64,000 nt of DNA, taken from NCBI RefSeq assembly GCF_030657435.1, contig NZ_JAUTWS010000010.1, positions 62,001 through 126,000 of the forward strand, written 5' to 3'. Each line of letters starts with the position of its first letter. The first letter of the stretch is position 1. Positions 12,201-19,989 of the stretch are shown here, piece by piece. The position numbers were made by a program, and so were the translations under genes. This DNA comes from Paracraurococcus lichenis (lineage in GTDB: Bacteria > Pseudomonadota > Alphaproteobacteria > Acetobacterales > Acetobacteraceae). Under the pieces are notes generated by a model. The model searched no databases and was not told the origin of the DNA. It saw only the letters and a list, made by a program, of their open reading frames with translations.

Positions 12201-14393
12201 CAGGCGGCTCGCCGCCCGCACCGGCAGGTCGAGCGTGGTGCGCGAGGCCCGCCCGCCCGGCTCGTCGATGGCGATGGCGACCTCGGCGCGCAGCGGCCGC
12301 GTGGTGTCGGGCGCCTTGGGCAGGGCGAGCGTCAGGCTGCCCTTGCCCTGGGCGTCCAGCGCCTCGACCTCGAAGGTCAGCAGGTCGGGGGCGAATTCCT
12401 CGTCCTGCAGGCCGAAGAGGAAGTCCTTGTACTGCGGGAAGGGCGAGCGCTCGGCCGAGAGGCGCAATTCCGCGCTGCCGGTCAGCCCCGCGCCGGGCGC
12501 GCCGTAGAGGAAGCGGGCGGCGATCGGCAGGTCCAGCGGCTGGCCCGGCACCAGCGGGCCGGGCGCCGGGCCGGCGGTCACCTCCAGCCGCTCCGGCACG
12601 AAGGCGTCCACCCGGAACTCCGCCTTGCCGATCGGCGGCGCGTCGGGATCGGCCAGCACCTCCAGGGTCCAGACCCCGGTGGGCGCGCCGGCCGGCAGCG
12701 GGATGGGCCAGAGCGCCGCCGCGCCCCGCTCCCGCGCCGGCACGCGCTCGGCGAAGACGCTGCCGTTCGGCCGCCGCACCCGCAGCCGCGCCGGGATGTC
12801 GAGCGGCGCGCCGCCGCCGTCGCGCAGCAGCACGGCGGCCTGCACCGTCTCACCCGGGCGGTAGATGCCGCGGTCGAGCCAGGCGAAGGCATCCATCGGC
12901 CCGGGATGCGGCTGGCCGGTGGCGCCGCGGTCGGAGAGGTCGAAGGCGGCGGCATCGAGGTCGAGCGCCACCAGGTCGTCGCCCAGCACCGCGTGCAGGG
13001 CGCGCGGCGCCATCGGCCCCTGGCCGCGCAGCAGCGGCGCGGCGAAGCGCACGACGCCGGCCGCATCCGTCGCGGCCTCGGCCAGGATGTCGTTGCCGGT
13101 CGCCAGCAGCCGGACCTGCACGCCGGCCAGCGGCCGCCCGGCCGCGAGGCCGCGCGCCTGCACCGCCAGCCCCTGCGGCCCGCGCCAGGCGGTGAGGCCC
13201 AGATCGGTGACGATGATGGGCAGCGCCGCCGCCTCGCCCCGCGCGCCGTCGCCGGGCTTGGCCACCAGGGCATAGAGGCCGGGGCCGGCGGTGCGCAGCG
13301 CCTCCGGCAGGGGCAGCACCGTGCGCTGCAGGCGGTTGGGCTCGAGCCGCGGCAGCTCCGCCCGGCCTTCCCAGACCGTGCGGCCCCAATTCTCCGGCAA
13401 TTCCTCGGCCGCCCAGCCGCCGAGCGCCTCGCCCGGCGTCCAGGCATTGCGGCTCAGGGGGACGAGGTTCCGCTCCGTCACCCGCACTACGCGCAGCGAG
13501 AGGGCCGAGAGGTTGACCGTGGCGACGCCCACCTGCTGCGCCTGGCCGCGCGGCAGCAGGAAGCGGCTGGCATCGAAGACGATCCGCGCCGCGCGGTCCG
13601 GCATGGCGACGCGGAGCGTGGTGTCCCTGTTCAGCCGCAGCCCGTCCTCGCCGGGCAGGCCGGCGCGGAGGAGGAGCTGCGTGGTCCGGCCATGCGGCAG
13701 GCCGGCGACACAGAGCTGCTCGCCCTCCCGCAGCACCGCCATGCCAGGCACCGGCGGCTCGGCGCGGATCCAGTCCCCTGGCTGCCAGTCGGTCCGGCGG
13801 GCGGGCGGGACGGTGAAGCGCAGGCAGGCGCGGGCGGGCTCGGCCTCCGGCTCGGTATTGATGCCGGCGACCAGCAGGCCGGCGGCGCGGCGAGCCTCGG
13901 TGAGCGCCTGGCGGTAGCGGGCATTGTCGGGCGCCCGCTCCACCACGGCCTGCAGCGCCTTCAACTGCTGCGCCGGGCGGTCCAGCCGCTGCAGGGCATC
14001 GGCCATGACCAGCAGCGCCGGGATCTCGGGCGGGCCGGAGGAGACCTGCTGGAAGGCCTGCCAGGCCGCCTGCAGGGCGCGGGTCGCCTCCGGCGGCACC
14101 TTCTGCAACTGGGCGCGGGCGAGGGCCAGCCAGTGCTCCGGCCGCGCTTCCCCGCCGCCGACCCGTTCCTCCCAGGCCTGGGCGGCGGCGGCCCAATTCT
14201 GCGCCCGCTCCGCCGCGACGGCCCGCGCCTCGGCCGCGGCGCGCTGCTGCGGGGTGGCGCCGGCGGGGGCGCGGCGGGCGAGGTCGCGCTGGTAGCCGGC
14301 CGCCTCGCCCGAGAGGCCCGGCAGGTCGAACTCCTGCGCCCTTGCCGCGGGCTGGGCCAGCAGCAGGGCGAGGAGCAGCAGGATCAGGCGCAT
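9288..14393 (-). CDS. Bacterial alpha-2-macroglobulin family protein (thioester-containing)
   Basis: 1701-residue exported protease-inhibitor-like protein. Signal peptide MRLILLLLALLLAQPAARA; no lipobox cysteine is seen, so it is probably periplasmic rather than a lipoprotein. A helical TPR-like N-terminal part (about 20-185) precedes MG-type beta domains, with YRPGETV near residue 500 (MG2) and the A2M core with VDEGILRLTRF. The thioester motif is intact (YPFGCLEQ, Cys1267), so covalent trapping of attacking proteases is possible. It is followed by alpha/alpha-toroid repeats. Together with pbpC downstream this is the established colonisation and envelope-defence pair. The ribosome site is weak, with GAGG about 13 bases upstream of the ATG. 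Confidence 0.95.
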   Translation of the reverse strand: MRLILLLLALLLAQPAARAQEFDLPGLSGEAAGYQRDLARRAPAGATPQQRAAAEARAVAAERAQNWAAAAQAWEERVGGGEARPEHWLALARAQLQKVPPEATRALQAAWQAFQQVSSGPPEIPALLVMADALQRLDRPAQQLKALQAVVERAPDNARYRQALTEARRAAGLLVAGINTEPEAEPARACLRFTVPPARRTDWQPGDWIRAEPPVPGMAVLREGEQLCVAGLPHGRTTQLLLRAGLPGEDGLRLNRDTTLRVAMPDRAARIVFDASRFLLPRGQAQQVGVATVNLSALSLRVVRVTERNLVPLSRNAWTPGEALGGWAAEELPENWGRTVWEGRAELPRLEPNRLQRTVLPLPEALRTAGPGLYALVAKPGDGARGEAAALPIIVTDLGLTAWRGPQGLAVQARGLAAGRPLAGVQVRLLATGNDILAEAATDAAGVVRFAAPLLRGQGPMAPRALHAVLGDDLVALDLDAAAFDLSDRGATGQPHPGPMDAFAWLDRGIYRPGETVQAAVLLRDGGGAPLDIPARLRVRRPNGSVFAERVPARERGAAALWPIPLPAGAPTGVWTLEVLADPDAPPIGKAEFRVDAFVPERLEVTAGPAPGPLVPGQPLDLPIAARFLYGAPGAGLTGSAELRLSAERSPFPQYKDFLFGLQDEEFAPDLLTFEVEALDAQGKGSLTLALPKAPDTTRPLRAEVAIAIDEPGGRASRTTLDLPVRAASRLIGVKPLFADLAVDAGAEAGFEVVALDGDGKPVAAKLRARLVRERPNWRIVLRGGQARYETVWRDEAVDSADLDVPAGAPARFARSLPFGRYRLEVSEPAGLAVTSVRFRSGWAGAETAEVPDKVDVAADRRAYAPGAVAKLRITPPFSGHASLAVLTDRLVSVREIEVAEGGTEVEVPVEAGWGPGAYVAVTAFRPGEARQGHPGRALGLAWLQLDPASRRIEVAIGTPERVRPSRRLEVPLRLSNAGGEATVTLAAVDEGILRLTRFASPDPVGHFMGKRRLGVDIRDDYGRLIPQPEGEAAALRQGGDEMAMAAIDIPQRTVALFSGPVAVGPDGTATIALDIPDFAGELRLMAVAWAGDRIGAASKPLTVRDPVVAEALLPRFLAPGDEARLPVLLHNLDLPEGEVAATLSAEGAIALAGPERVAARLAPNARALPATTLRAAGAGEGVLRLAVSGPDGFSATREARITIRSPRPVTTETAAQEIPPGAERPLALDPSRWVPGTWAARAGFGGPVRYDAAGMLRQLETYPFGCLEQSASLLLAFALNPGFGEAAEARATRVQRLVEAVLNKQRFDGSFGLWSAQGEPQYWTGAYAAEALLRAKAAGAAVPDAALEAALQAIAGQAEDVSPDTPEEYAAQAYRVYVQSLAGRPRLGAARRLLERVERLPTPLAKAQLGAAFARAGDRARAEQAFAAALAAPARQPWLYDYGSAARDALAVALLLKEGGVLADRLPEALGRLPGPELTPALANTQEQAWAVAAAAVLGRDGRPVRVAVNGRDEPPAPQLAVTLTAAGTARNLGEAPLWSAVSVTGIPAQPLPAGRAGMRISRKFLDLSGQPLNLDQLRQNRVFVLLLEGKAESGQAQRALVQQGLPAGWEIVGRLAAGEVAGMPWLGTLTETVATPALDDRFAAALDLTPEAPEFRLAVRLRAVTAGRFELPGAQVEDMYRPALFARQNGGRITILPPE

Positions 14394-14652
14394 GGGCGGG
14401 AATGGCCTCGTGACGGACTGGCCGGCCAGCATGCCACAGCCGCGGGCGCCGGAGGATGACGATCGAGGCGCCACGACCCTTGCAGGGCCGGGCCGAAGGC
14501 TCAAAATGGCATGGCGGTTGCTTTCTCCAGCGGCCCACGTTTCGGACGTTCGACCGACCGCGTGGGGTGCAGCGGGTTCTTCCGTATAGGGTGGGATTGT
14601 GGTCCCCGATGCGGGGGGCAGGCCGGCGATCGGCCTTTTGGGAACGGAACGG
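14394..14652. promoter_or_regulatory. Divergent intergenic region between the macroglobulin and efflux operons
   Basis: 259 bases separate two divergent operons, so both should have promoters here. A TATAGG (14585-14590) is a possible -10 for the efflux genes, but no convincing -35 is seen. No regulator gene or clear operator was recognised nearby. Confidence 0.3.
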
Positions 14653-15783
14653 ATGATGCGAAGCCTGCCGCCCGCGCTGCGGCGCACCCTCGGCGCCGCC
14701 CTGCTCGCCTTCGTCCCGCTCGGCGGCGCGCTGGCACAGGGCGGCGGCGTGCCGGTGACGACCGATCCCGTCCGCATCGGCCCGGTGCCGGTTGAGATCC
14801 TGGCGAATGGCCTCGTCTCCTCGGAATCCGTCGTCACCATCCGCACCCGGGTGGACGGGCAGATCGAGCGGGTCCTGGTCGCGGAGGGCCAGATGGTCCG
14901 GCGCGGCCAGCCGCTCTTCATCCTTGACAGCCGCATGAACCAGGCATTGCTGGCGCAGCAGGAGGCACAACTGGCGCGCGACAAGGCGCAGGCCGCCCGC
15001 GCCCAGGCCGATGCCCAGCGCTACCAGTCGCTGCGCGGCGAGAGCTTCGCTTCCCAGCAGCGCTTCGAGCAGGCCCAGGCCGACTCCCTCGCGGGCGCCG
15101 CCAATGTCCGCGCGACCGAGGCGCTGATCGCCCAGACCCGGCTCAACATCGAGTTCGCCACCATCACCGCCGAGATCGACGGCCAGCTCGGCGCCATTCC
15201 GCTGCGCGCCGGCAATTTCGTCCGCCAGGCCGAGAACACCGCCATCACCACCCTGACGCAGATGGACCCGATCCTGGTCTCCTTCGCGGTGCCGGAGCGC
15301 TGGCTGCCGGCGGTCCGCACCGCCATGCAGGGCGAGGCCCCGACGGTGCGTGCCCATGCCGAGGGCGACCGCGGCCCCTGGGCGGAGGGGCGGCTGGTCT
15401 TCGTCGACAGCGCGGTGGACACGACCACCGGCACCATCCTGCTGAAGGCCCGCTTCCAGAACGCCGACAACAAGCTCTGGCCCGGGCAATACGTGCAGGT
15501 GACGCTGGCACCGCGGACGGACCCCGAGGCGATCACGGTCGCCGGTCCGGCGGTGCAGACGGGACAGCAGGGCCGCTACGTCTTCGTGCTCGCGCCCGAC
15601 GGCACCGCGCGGCGCCGCCCGGTCGAGTTCCTCCGCACCGCCGGCGACCGCGCGGTGGTCAAGGGCGAGCTCGCGGCGGGCGAGAAGGTGATCGTGGACG
15701 GCGCCCAGCGGGTGACCGAGGGCACGCGGGCGATGGAGCGCGGTGCCGCGCCGGCGCCGCAGCGCGTCTCGAGCGTGCAGTGA
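14653..15783 (+). CDS. RND efflux periplasmic adaptor subunit (membrane fusion protein)
   Basis: 376 residues. The start at 14653 (an adjacent second ATG is at 14656) follows GGAACGGA. A signal peptide ending ALAQG is followed by a barrel-sandwich/lipoyl half (VTIRTRVDGQIERVLVAEGQMVRRGQPLF), an alpha-helical hairpin rich in Ala/Gln (about 95-165), the second lipoyl half (ITAEIDGQLGAIPLRAGNFV) and a beta-barrel plus membrane-proximal domain. It has no lipobox. It links the inner-membrane pump encoded 25 bases downstream to an outer-membrane channel; no TolC-like gene is in the window. Closest in type to MdtA-like adaptors. Confidence 0.94.
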   Translation: MMRSLPPALRRTLGAALLAFVPLGGALAQGGGVPVTTDPVRIGPVPVEILANGLVSSESVVTIRTRVDGQIERVLVAEGQMVRRGQPLFILDSRMNQALLAQQEAQLARDKAQAARAQADAQRYQSLRGESFASQQRFEQAQADSLAGAANVRATEALIAQTRLNIEFATITAEIDGQLGAIPLRAGNFVRQAENTAITTLTQMDPILVSFAVPERWLPAVRTAMQGEAPTVRAHAEGDRGPWAEGRLVFVDSAVDTTTGTILLKARFQNADNKLWPGQYVQVTLAPRTDPEAITVAGPAVQTGQQGRYVFVLAPDGTARRRPVEFLRTAGDRAVVKGELAAGEKVIVDGAQRVTEGTRAMERGAAPAPQRVSSVQ

Positions 15784-15808
15784 GCGGCCACAGCGAAGGG
15801 GCGGGGCG

Positions 15809-18800
15809 ATGAACATCTCGGAACTCTGCATCCGCCGGCCGGTGATGACCTCGCTGCTGTCGATCGCGGCGGTGGTCATCGGCGTCTTCGCCTATCTGCG
15901 GCTGCCGGTCGCGGCCGTGCCGCGCGTCGACTTCCCGGTCATCACCATCTTCGCCAATTTCCCCGGCGCCAGCCCGGAGACCATGGCGACCAGCGTCGCC
16001 CTGCCGCTCGAGCGCGAGCTGTCCACCATCGCCGGCGTGGACACCATGTCCTCGATCAACGGCCAGGACACCACGCAGATCACGGTGCAGTTCGTGCTGG
16101 GGCGGAACATCGACGCCGCGGCGCAGGACGTGCAGGCGGCGATGACGCGCGCGCAGCGCCGGCTGCCGATCGACATGACCATCCCGCCGAGCTACCGCAA
16201 GGTGAACCCGGCGGATGCCCCGGTGGTGCTGCTGACCCTCTCGGGCGGCGACACGCCGCTCTACCGGCTGAACGACATCGCCAGCACCATCATCGGCCCG
16301 GCGCTCTCGCGCGTCCCCGGTGTCGCGCAGGTGCAGACCTTCGGCGAGCAGCTCTATTCCGTGCGCGTGCGGCTCGACCCCGACCGCATCGCCGCCATGG
16401 GCCTCGCCTTCGACACGCTGCAGCAGAGCGTGGCGGCGGCCAATTCGAATACCCCGGTCGGCCTGCTGAACGGCCAGCGGCAGCAACTGACGCTCCGCGC
16501 CAACGACCAGCCGCAGAGCGCCGAGGAGTTCGGCAGGCTGGTCGTCGCCGGCCGCGCCCAGGCGCCGGTGCGGCTTGCCGAGATCGCCGAGGTCGCCGAC
16601 GGCGTGCAGAACGAGCGCGTCGCCGCCTGGCGGAACGACAAGCGCGCCCTGGTGCTGGCAGTGCTGCGCCAGCCCGACGCCAACACCGTGGAGGTGGTGG
16701 ATGGCGTCAAGTCCAGCCTGCCCGCCCTGCAATCGGCCCTGCCGCCGGGGGCCGAGATCAACGTCATGCTCGACCGCTCGCTCTCGATCCGGGATGCGGT
16801 GCACGACGTGCAGGAGAGCCTGCTGATCGCCATCGGGCTGGTGGTGCTGGTCTGCTTCCTCTTCCTCCGCCGGCTGACCGCGACGCTGATCCCGACGGTC
16901 GCGGTGCCGATCAGCCTCTGCGTCGCCTTCGCGCTGATGTATGCGCTGGGCTATGGCATCGACAACGTGACGCTGCTCGGAATGACCATCGCGGTCGGGC
17001 TGGTGGTGGACGACGCCATCGTGGTGCTGGAGGCGATCGTCCGCCATATCGAGGAGGGGATGCCGCCCATCCAGGCGGCCATCCGCGGCTCGCGCGAGAT
17101 CGGCTTCACCGTCCTCTCCATCACCCTCTCGCTGATCGCGGTCTTCCTGCCGATCCTGCTGATGGGCGGCGTCGTGGGCCGCGTCTTCAACGCCTTCGCC
17201 GCCACCGTCTCGCTCTCGGTCATCGCCTCCTGCATCGTGTCGCTGACGCTGACGCCGCTGATGGCGAGCCGGCTGAAGGGGCACCACGCCCACCGCAAGG
17301 TGCCGCTCTGGGACCGGGCCCTGGAGCGCGGCTTCGTCGGGATCGAGCGCTCCTATGCCTGGCTGCTGGACCGGGCGCTGCGCTTCCGCCTCGTGGTCTG
17401 GGCGATCTTCCTCGCCTCGCTCCTCGCGGCGGGCTGGATGGCGGTGAAGATCCCGAAGGGCTTCTTCCCGGTCGAGGATACCGGCTTCCTGCTGATCAAC
17501 ACCGAGGGCCCGCGCGGCGCCTCCATGGCCGCCATGGCGGACATGCAGGGCCGCCTGACGGAGGTGCTGCGGCGCTCGCCGCATGTGGTCAACGTCGTCT
17601 CCAACCTCGGCGCGGTCGGCGGCAGCATCTCCATCAACCAGGGCCGGCTCTTCGTCGAGCTCAAGCCCCGGGCCGAGCGGCCGGCGGTCGAGCACGTGAT
17701 CCAGGACCTGCGGCGGACGGCGAACTCCTTCCCGGGCCTGCGCGTCTTCATGCAGCCGATCCAGAACATCAATTTCGGCGCGCGGCAGACCCGGACCCAG
17801 TACCTCTACACGCTGCAAGGCCTGAAGCTCGACGAGCTCTATGACTGGGCGCCGCGGCTGGAGGAGCGGCTGCAGAAGCTGCCGCAACTGCAGGACGTGA
17901 ACACCGACCTGCAGCTCGACAGCCCGGTGGTGCTGGTGAACGTGGACCGCGACCGGGCGACGACGCTCGGCGTCACGGTCGACCAGGTCCGGCAGGCGCT
18001 CTTCTCCGCCTTCGGCGCCCGGCAGATCAGCACGATCTACGGGCAGGCCAATGCCTATCCGGTGATCCTCGAGGCGCTGCCGGAGGACCAGCGGGACGAG
18101 ACGGGGCTGGCCAAGCTCTACCTGCGCTCGGTCACCGGCAAGCTCGTGCCGCTCTCGGCGGTCGCCTCCATCGAGCGGCGCTCGGGCCCGCTCAACGTCT
18201 CCCACCAGGGGCAGCTCCCGGCCGTGGTCATCGGCTTCAACACGCCGCCGGGCGTCGCGCTCGGCGATGCGGTGAACGCGATCCGGGAGGTGGAGCGGGA
18301 GATGGGCCTGCCGCCCAGCATCGTCACCGGCTTCTCCGGCGCGGCGCAGGTCTTCCAGCAGGCGCTGGCCGGCCAGGGCCAGCTCGTCATCGCCGCCGTG
18401 CTGATCATGTATGTCGTGCTCGGCGTGCTCTACGAGAGCCTGATCCACCCGCTGACCATCCTCTCGGGCCTGCCCGCGGCGGCGCTCGGCGCCTTCCTCA
18501 CGCTCAACTATTTCGGCCTCGACCTCTCGGTCATCGCCGTCATCGGCGTGCTGCTGCTGATCGGCCTGGTCAAGAAGAACGCCATCATGATCGTCGACGT
18601 CGCGCTGCAGCGGCAGCGCGCGGGCTCGCCGCCCTTCACGGCGGTGCGGGAGGCCTGCCTGCTGCGCTTCCGGCCGATCCTGATGACGACGCTCGCCGCC
18701 GGCGCCGGCGCGGTGCCGATCGCCATGGGCTGGGGCGCGGCGGCGGAGCTGCGGCAGCCGCTCGGCCTCGCGGTGGTCGGCGGCCTGGCGGTGAGCCAGG

Positions 18801-18916
18801 TGCTGACGCTCTTCGTCACGCCGGTGCTCTATCTCGGCTTCGACAGCCTGGCGCGGCGGCTGAGCTTCGGCCGCGGCCGGGTGCCCGAGGCGCCGACCCC
18901 GGCGCCGGCTGAATGA
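15809..18916 (+). CDS. RND (HAE1/MdtB-like) multidrug efflux permease
   Basis: 1035-residue proton-driven inner-membrane pump. Start at MNISELCIRRPVMTSLL, with AAGGGG upstream. The relay aspartates are present in GLVVDDAIVVLEAI (Asp401, Asp402) and the matching lysine in GLVKKNAIMIVD (Lys922/923). Twelve membrane segments and two large periplasmic loops are expected for this length, and the repeated architecture is visible. The sequence looks closer to MdtB/MdtC-type pumps than to AcrB, with one permease gene rather than two. It is in an operon with the adaptor and, by a four-base overlap, with the cupin gene that follows. Substrates cannot be read from sequence. Confidence 0.95.
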   Translation: MNISELCIRRPVMTSLLSIAAVVIGVFAYLRLPVAAVPRVDFPVITIFANFPGASPETMATSVALPLERELSTIAGVDTMSSINGQDTTQITVQFVLGRNIDAAAQDVQAAMTRAQRRLPIDMTIPPSYRKVNPADAPVVLLTLSGGDTPLYRLNDIASTIIGPALSRVPGVAQVQTFGEQLYSVRVRLDPDRIAAMGLAFDTLQQSVAAANSNTPVGLLNGQRQQLTLRANDQPQSAEEFGRLVVAGRAQAPVRLAEIAEVADGVQNERVAAWRNDKRALVLAVLRQPDANTVEVVDGVKSSLPALQSALPPGAEINVMLDRSLSIRDAVHDVQESLLIAIGLVVLVCFLFLRRLTATLIPTVAVPISLCVAFALMYALGYGIDNVTLLGMTIAVGLVVDDAIVVLEAIVRHIEEGMPPIQAAIRGSREIGFTVLSITLSLIAVFLPILLMGGVVGRVFNAFAATVSLSVIASCIVSLTLTPLMASRLKGHHAHRKVPLWDRALERGFVGIERSYAWLLDRALRFRLVVWAIFLASLLAAGWMAVKIPKGFFPVEDTGFLLINTEGPRGASMAAMADMQGRLTEVLRRSPHVVNVVSNLGAVGGSISINQGRLFVELKPRAERPAVEHVIQDLRRTANSFPGLRVFMQPIQNINFGARQTRTQYLYTLQGLKLDELYDWAPRLEERLQKLPQLQDVNTDLQLDSPVVLVNVDRDRATTLGVTVDQVRQALFSAFGARQISTIYGQANAYPVILEALPEDQRDETGLAKLYLRSVTGKLVPLSAVASIERRSGPLNVSHQGQLPAVVIGFNTPPGVALGDAVNAIREVEREMGLPPSIVTGFSGAAQVFQQALAGQGQLVIAAVLIMYVVLGVLYESLIHPLTILSGLPAAALGAFLTLNYFGLDLSVIAVIGVLLLIGLVKKNAIMIVDVALQRQRAGSPPFTAVREACLLRFRPILMTTLAAGAGAVPIAMGWGAAAELRQPLGLAVVGGLAVSQVLTLFVTPVLYLGFDSLARRLSFGRGRVPEAPTPAPAE

Positions 18917-19245
18917 AGATCCCGCCGCTTCCCTTCACCGTCACCGACTGGTCCGGGGTGCCCGCGACGCGGCACCCCGGCGAGACCGGCGAGGCGCTGT
19001 GGCGCACGCTGGAGGTGGGCGATCTGCGCGTGCGGATGGTGGAGTACTCGCCCGGCTACCTCGCCGACCACTGGTGCGACCGCGGCCATGTGCTGCTGGT
19101 GCTGGAGGGGGAGCTGGAGACGGAGCTGCGGGACGGGCGCCGCTTCACGCTGCGGCCGGGGATGAGCTACCGGGTCTCCGACTTCGGCGATGCGGCGCAC
19201 CGCTCCTCGACCCGGACGGGGGCGAAGCTCTTCATCGTGGATTGA
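18913..19245 (+). CDS. DHCW-type cupin fold protein
   Basis: 110-residue single-domain cupin overlapping the pump stop codon by ATGA. The ADHWCDRGHVLLVLEGELETEL segment is the start of the beta-barrel metal-binding region (two histidines and an acidic residue) and LRPGMSYRVSDFG is the second cupin box. The opening IPPLPFTVTDWSGVPA and the whole length match the small DHCW-motif cupin family, for which no reaction is established. Co-translation with an efflux pump suggests a role linked to the same inducer or to detoxifying the exported compound, but that is inference. Confidence 0.8.
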   Translation: MKIPPLPFTVTDWSGVPATRHPGETGEALWRTLEVGDLRVRMVEYSPGYLADHWCDRGHVLLVLEGELETELRDGRRFTLRPGMSYRVSDFGDAAHRSSTRTGAKLFIVD

Positions 19246-19282
19246 GCTTGACCCGATCCGGAGGGGTGCCGAGATTCCGGGC

Positions 19283-19546
19283 ATGAACGCGATCAGCCTG
19301 CCCGAGCTCGAGCCCGACCTGCAGGACTGGCTGTCCCGCCGGGCCTCGGCGCATGGGGTGAGCCTGGCCGAGGAGGTGCGGGCGATCCTCCGCGCACAGA
19401 AATCCCACGAGGTACCGCCGACGCCCCCGCTCGACGACGCGGCGCGGAAGGCGAAATGGGAGGCGCTGTTCGCCATGGCGATCAAAATGCCTCCCGGCGC
19501 GCCCAGCACGCTGGAATTGCTCCGCGAGGACCGGGACAGCCATTGA
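19283..19546 (+). CDS. FitA/VapB-type ribbon-helix-helix antitoxin
   Basis: 87 residues. The first half (MNAISLPELEPDLQDWLSRR, then HGVSLAEEVRAIL) fits the short ribbon-helix-helix DNA-binding fold of FitA-type antitoxins, where the strand carries base contacts and ...EVRAILR forms the second helix. The C-terminal half, with KAKWEALFAMAIKMPPG, would wrap the toxin. It directly precedes and overlaps the PIN toxin gene (TTGA), the usual antitoxin-first order, and by analogy should autoregulate the operon. A GGAGGGG lies about 17 bases upstream, further than ideal, so the start is less sure than the family. Confidence 0.82.
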   Translation: MNAISLPELEPDLQDWLSRRASAHGVSLAEEVRAILRAQKSHEVPPTPPLDDAARKAKWEALFAMAIKMPPGAPSTLELLREDRDSH

Positions 19547-19989
19547 CGGGCGAGTTGGTCGTCGATGCCTCGGTCGTGCTCAAATGGTTGGTGGATGAAC
19601 CGGATGTCGCCTGGGCAAGGCGTGTCGCGACCAGTAGCTACGTCCTGATCGCGCCGGATCTGCTGCATTCCGAAGTTGCCAATGCTCTCTGGCGCATCAG
19701 GCGCAAGGGTCTGTTGAGCGAGCGGCAACATTTCGAACTCTATGACCGGCTATCGGACTTCAACCTGCAGTTCCTTGTCTTGGAACACCCCCTCCACGCC
19801 GCCAGCCTCGCCCTCGCCACCCGCCTCGACCACCCGGTCTACGACTGCCTCTACCTCGCTCTTGCCCTTGCCCGCGGCGCGGCCCTGGCCACCGCCGATA
19901 CCCGCTTCGCCCGTGCCATCCGCCGCGCCGACGCGCTGCCGGACAGGCTGGTCCTCACTCCGCCGGAAGCCGCTTCGCCGCCGGCGTGA
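19543..19989 (+). CDS. vapC: VapC-family PIN-domain toxin ribonuclease
   Basis: 148 residues from a TTG start that overlaps the antitoxin stop by four bases; there is no upstream in-frame ATG that avoids a long overlap. The acidic PIN active site is complete: VVDASV (Asp8), HSEVANALW (Glu44), YDCLYLALA (Asp101) and ATADTRF (Asp119). These coordinate Mg2+ for cleavage of RNA, tRNA in studied VapC toxins. The 3' end overlaps the tail of the convergent MFS gene by 35 bases, so antisense transcript overlap is possible. Confidence 0.9.
   Translation: MTGELVVDASVVLKWLVDEPDVAWARRVATSSYVLIAPDLLHSEVANALWRIRRKGLLSERQHFELYDRLSDFNLQFLVLEHPLHAASLALATRLDHPVYDCLYLALALARGAALATADTRFARAIRRADALPDRLVLTPPEAASPPA

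Noticed and set aside
8169-14459. 2096-residue plus-strand open frame
   Set aside because: It is antisense to the alpha-2-macroglobulin and pbpC genes, is extremely Arg/Gly-rich and has no recognisable domain; it is open only because of the high GC content.
15659-18448. 929-residue minus-strand open frame over the RND pump
   Set aside because: Antisense to a clear RND permease; the His/Arg/Asp-rich pseudo-protein has no domain.
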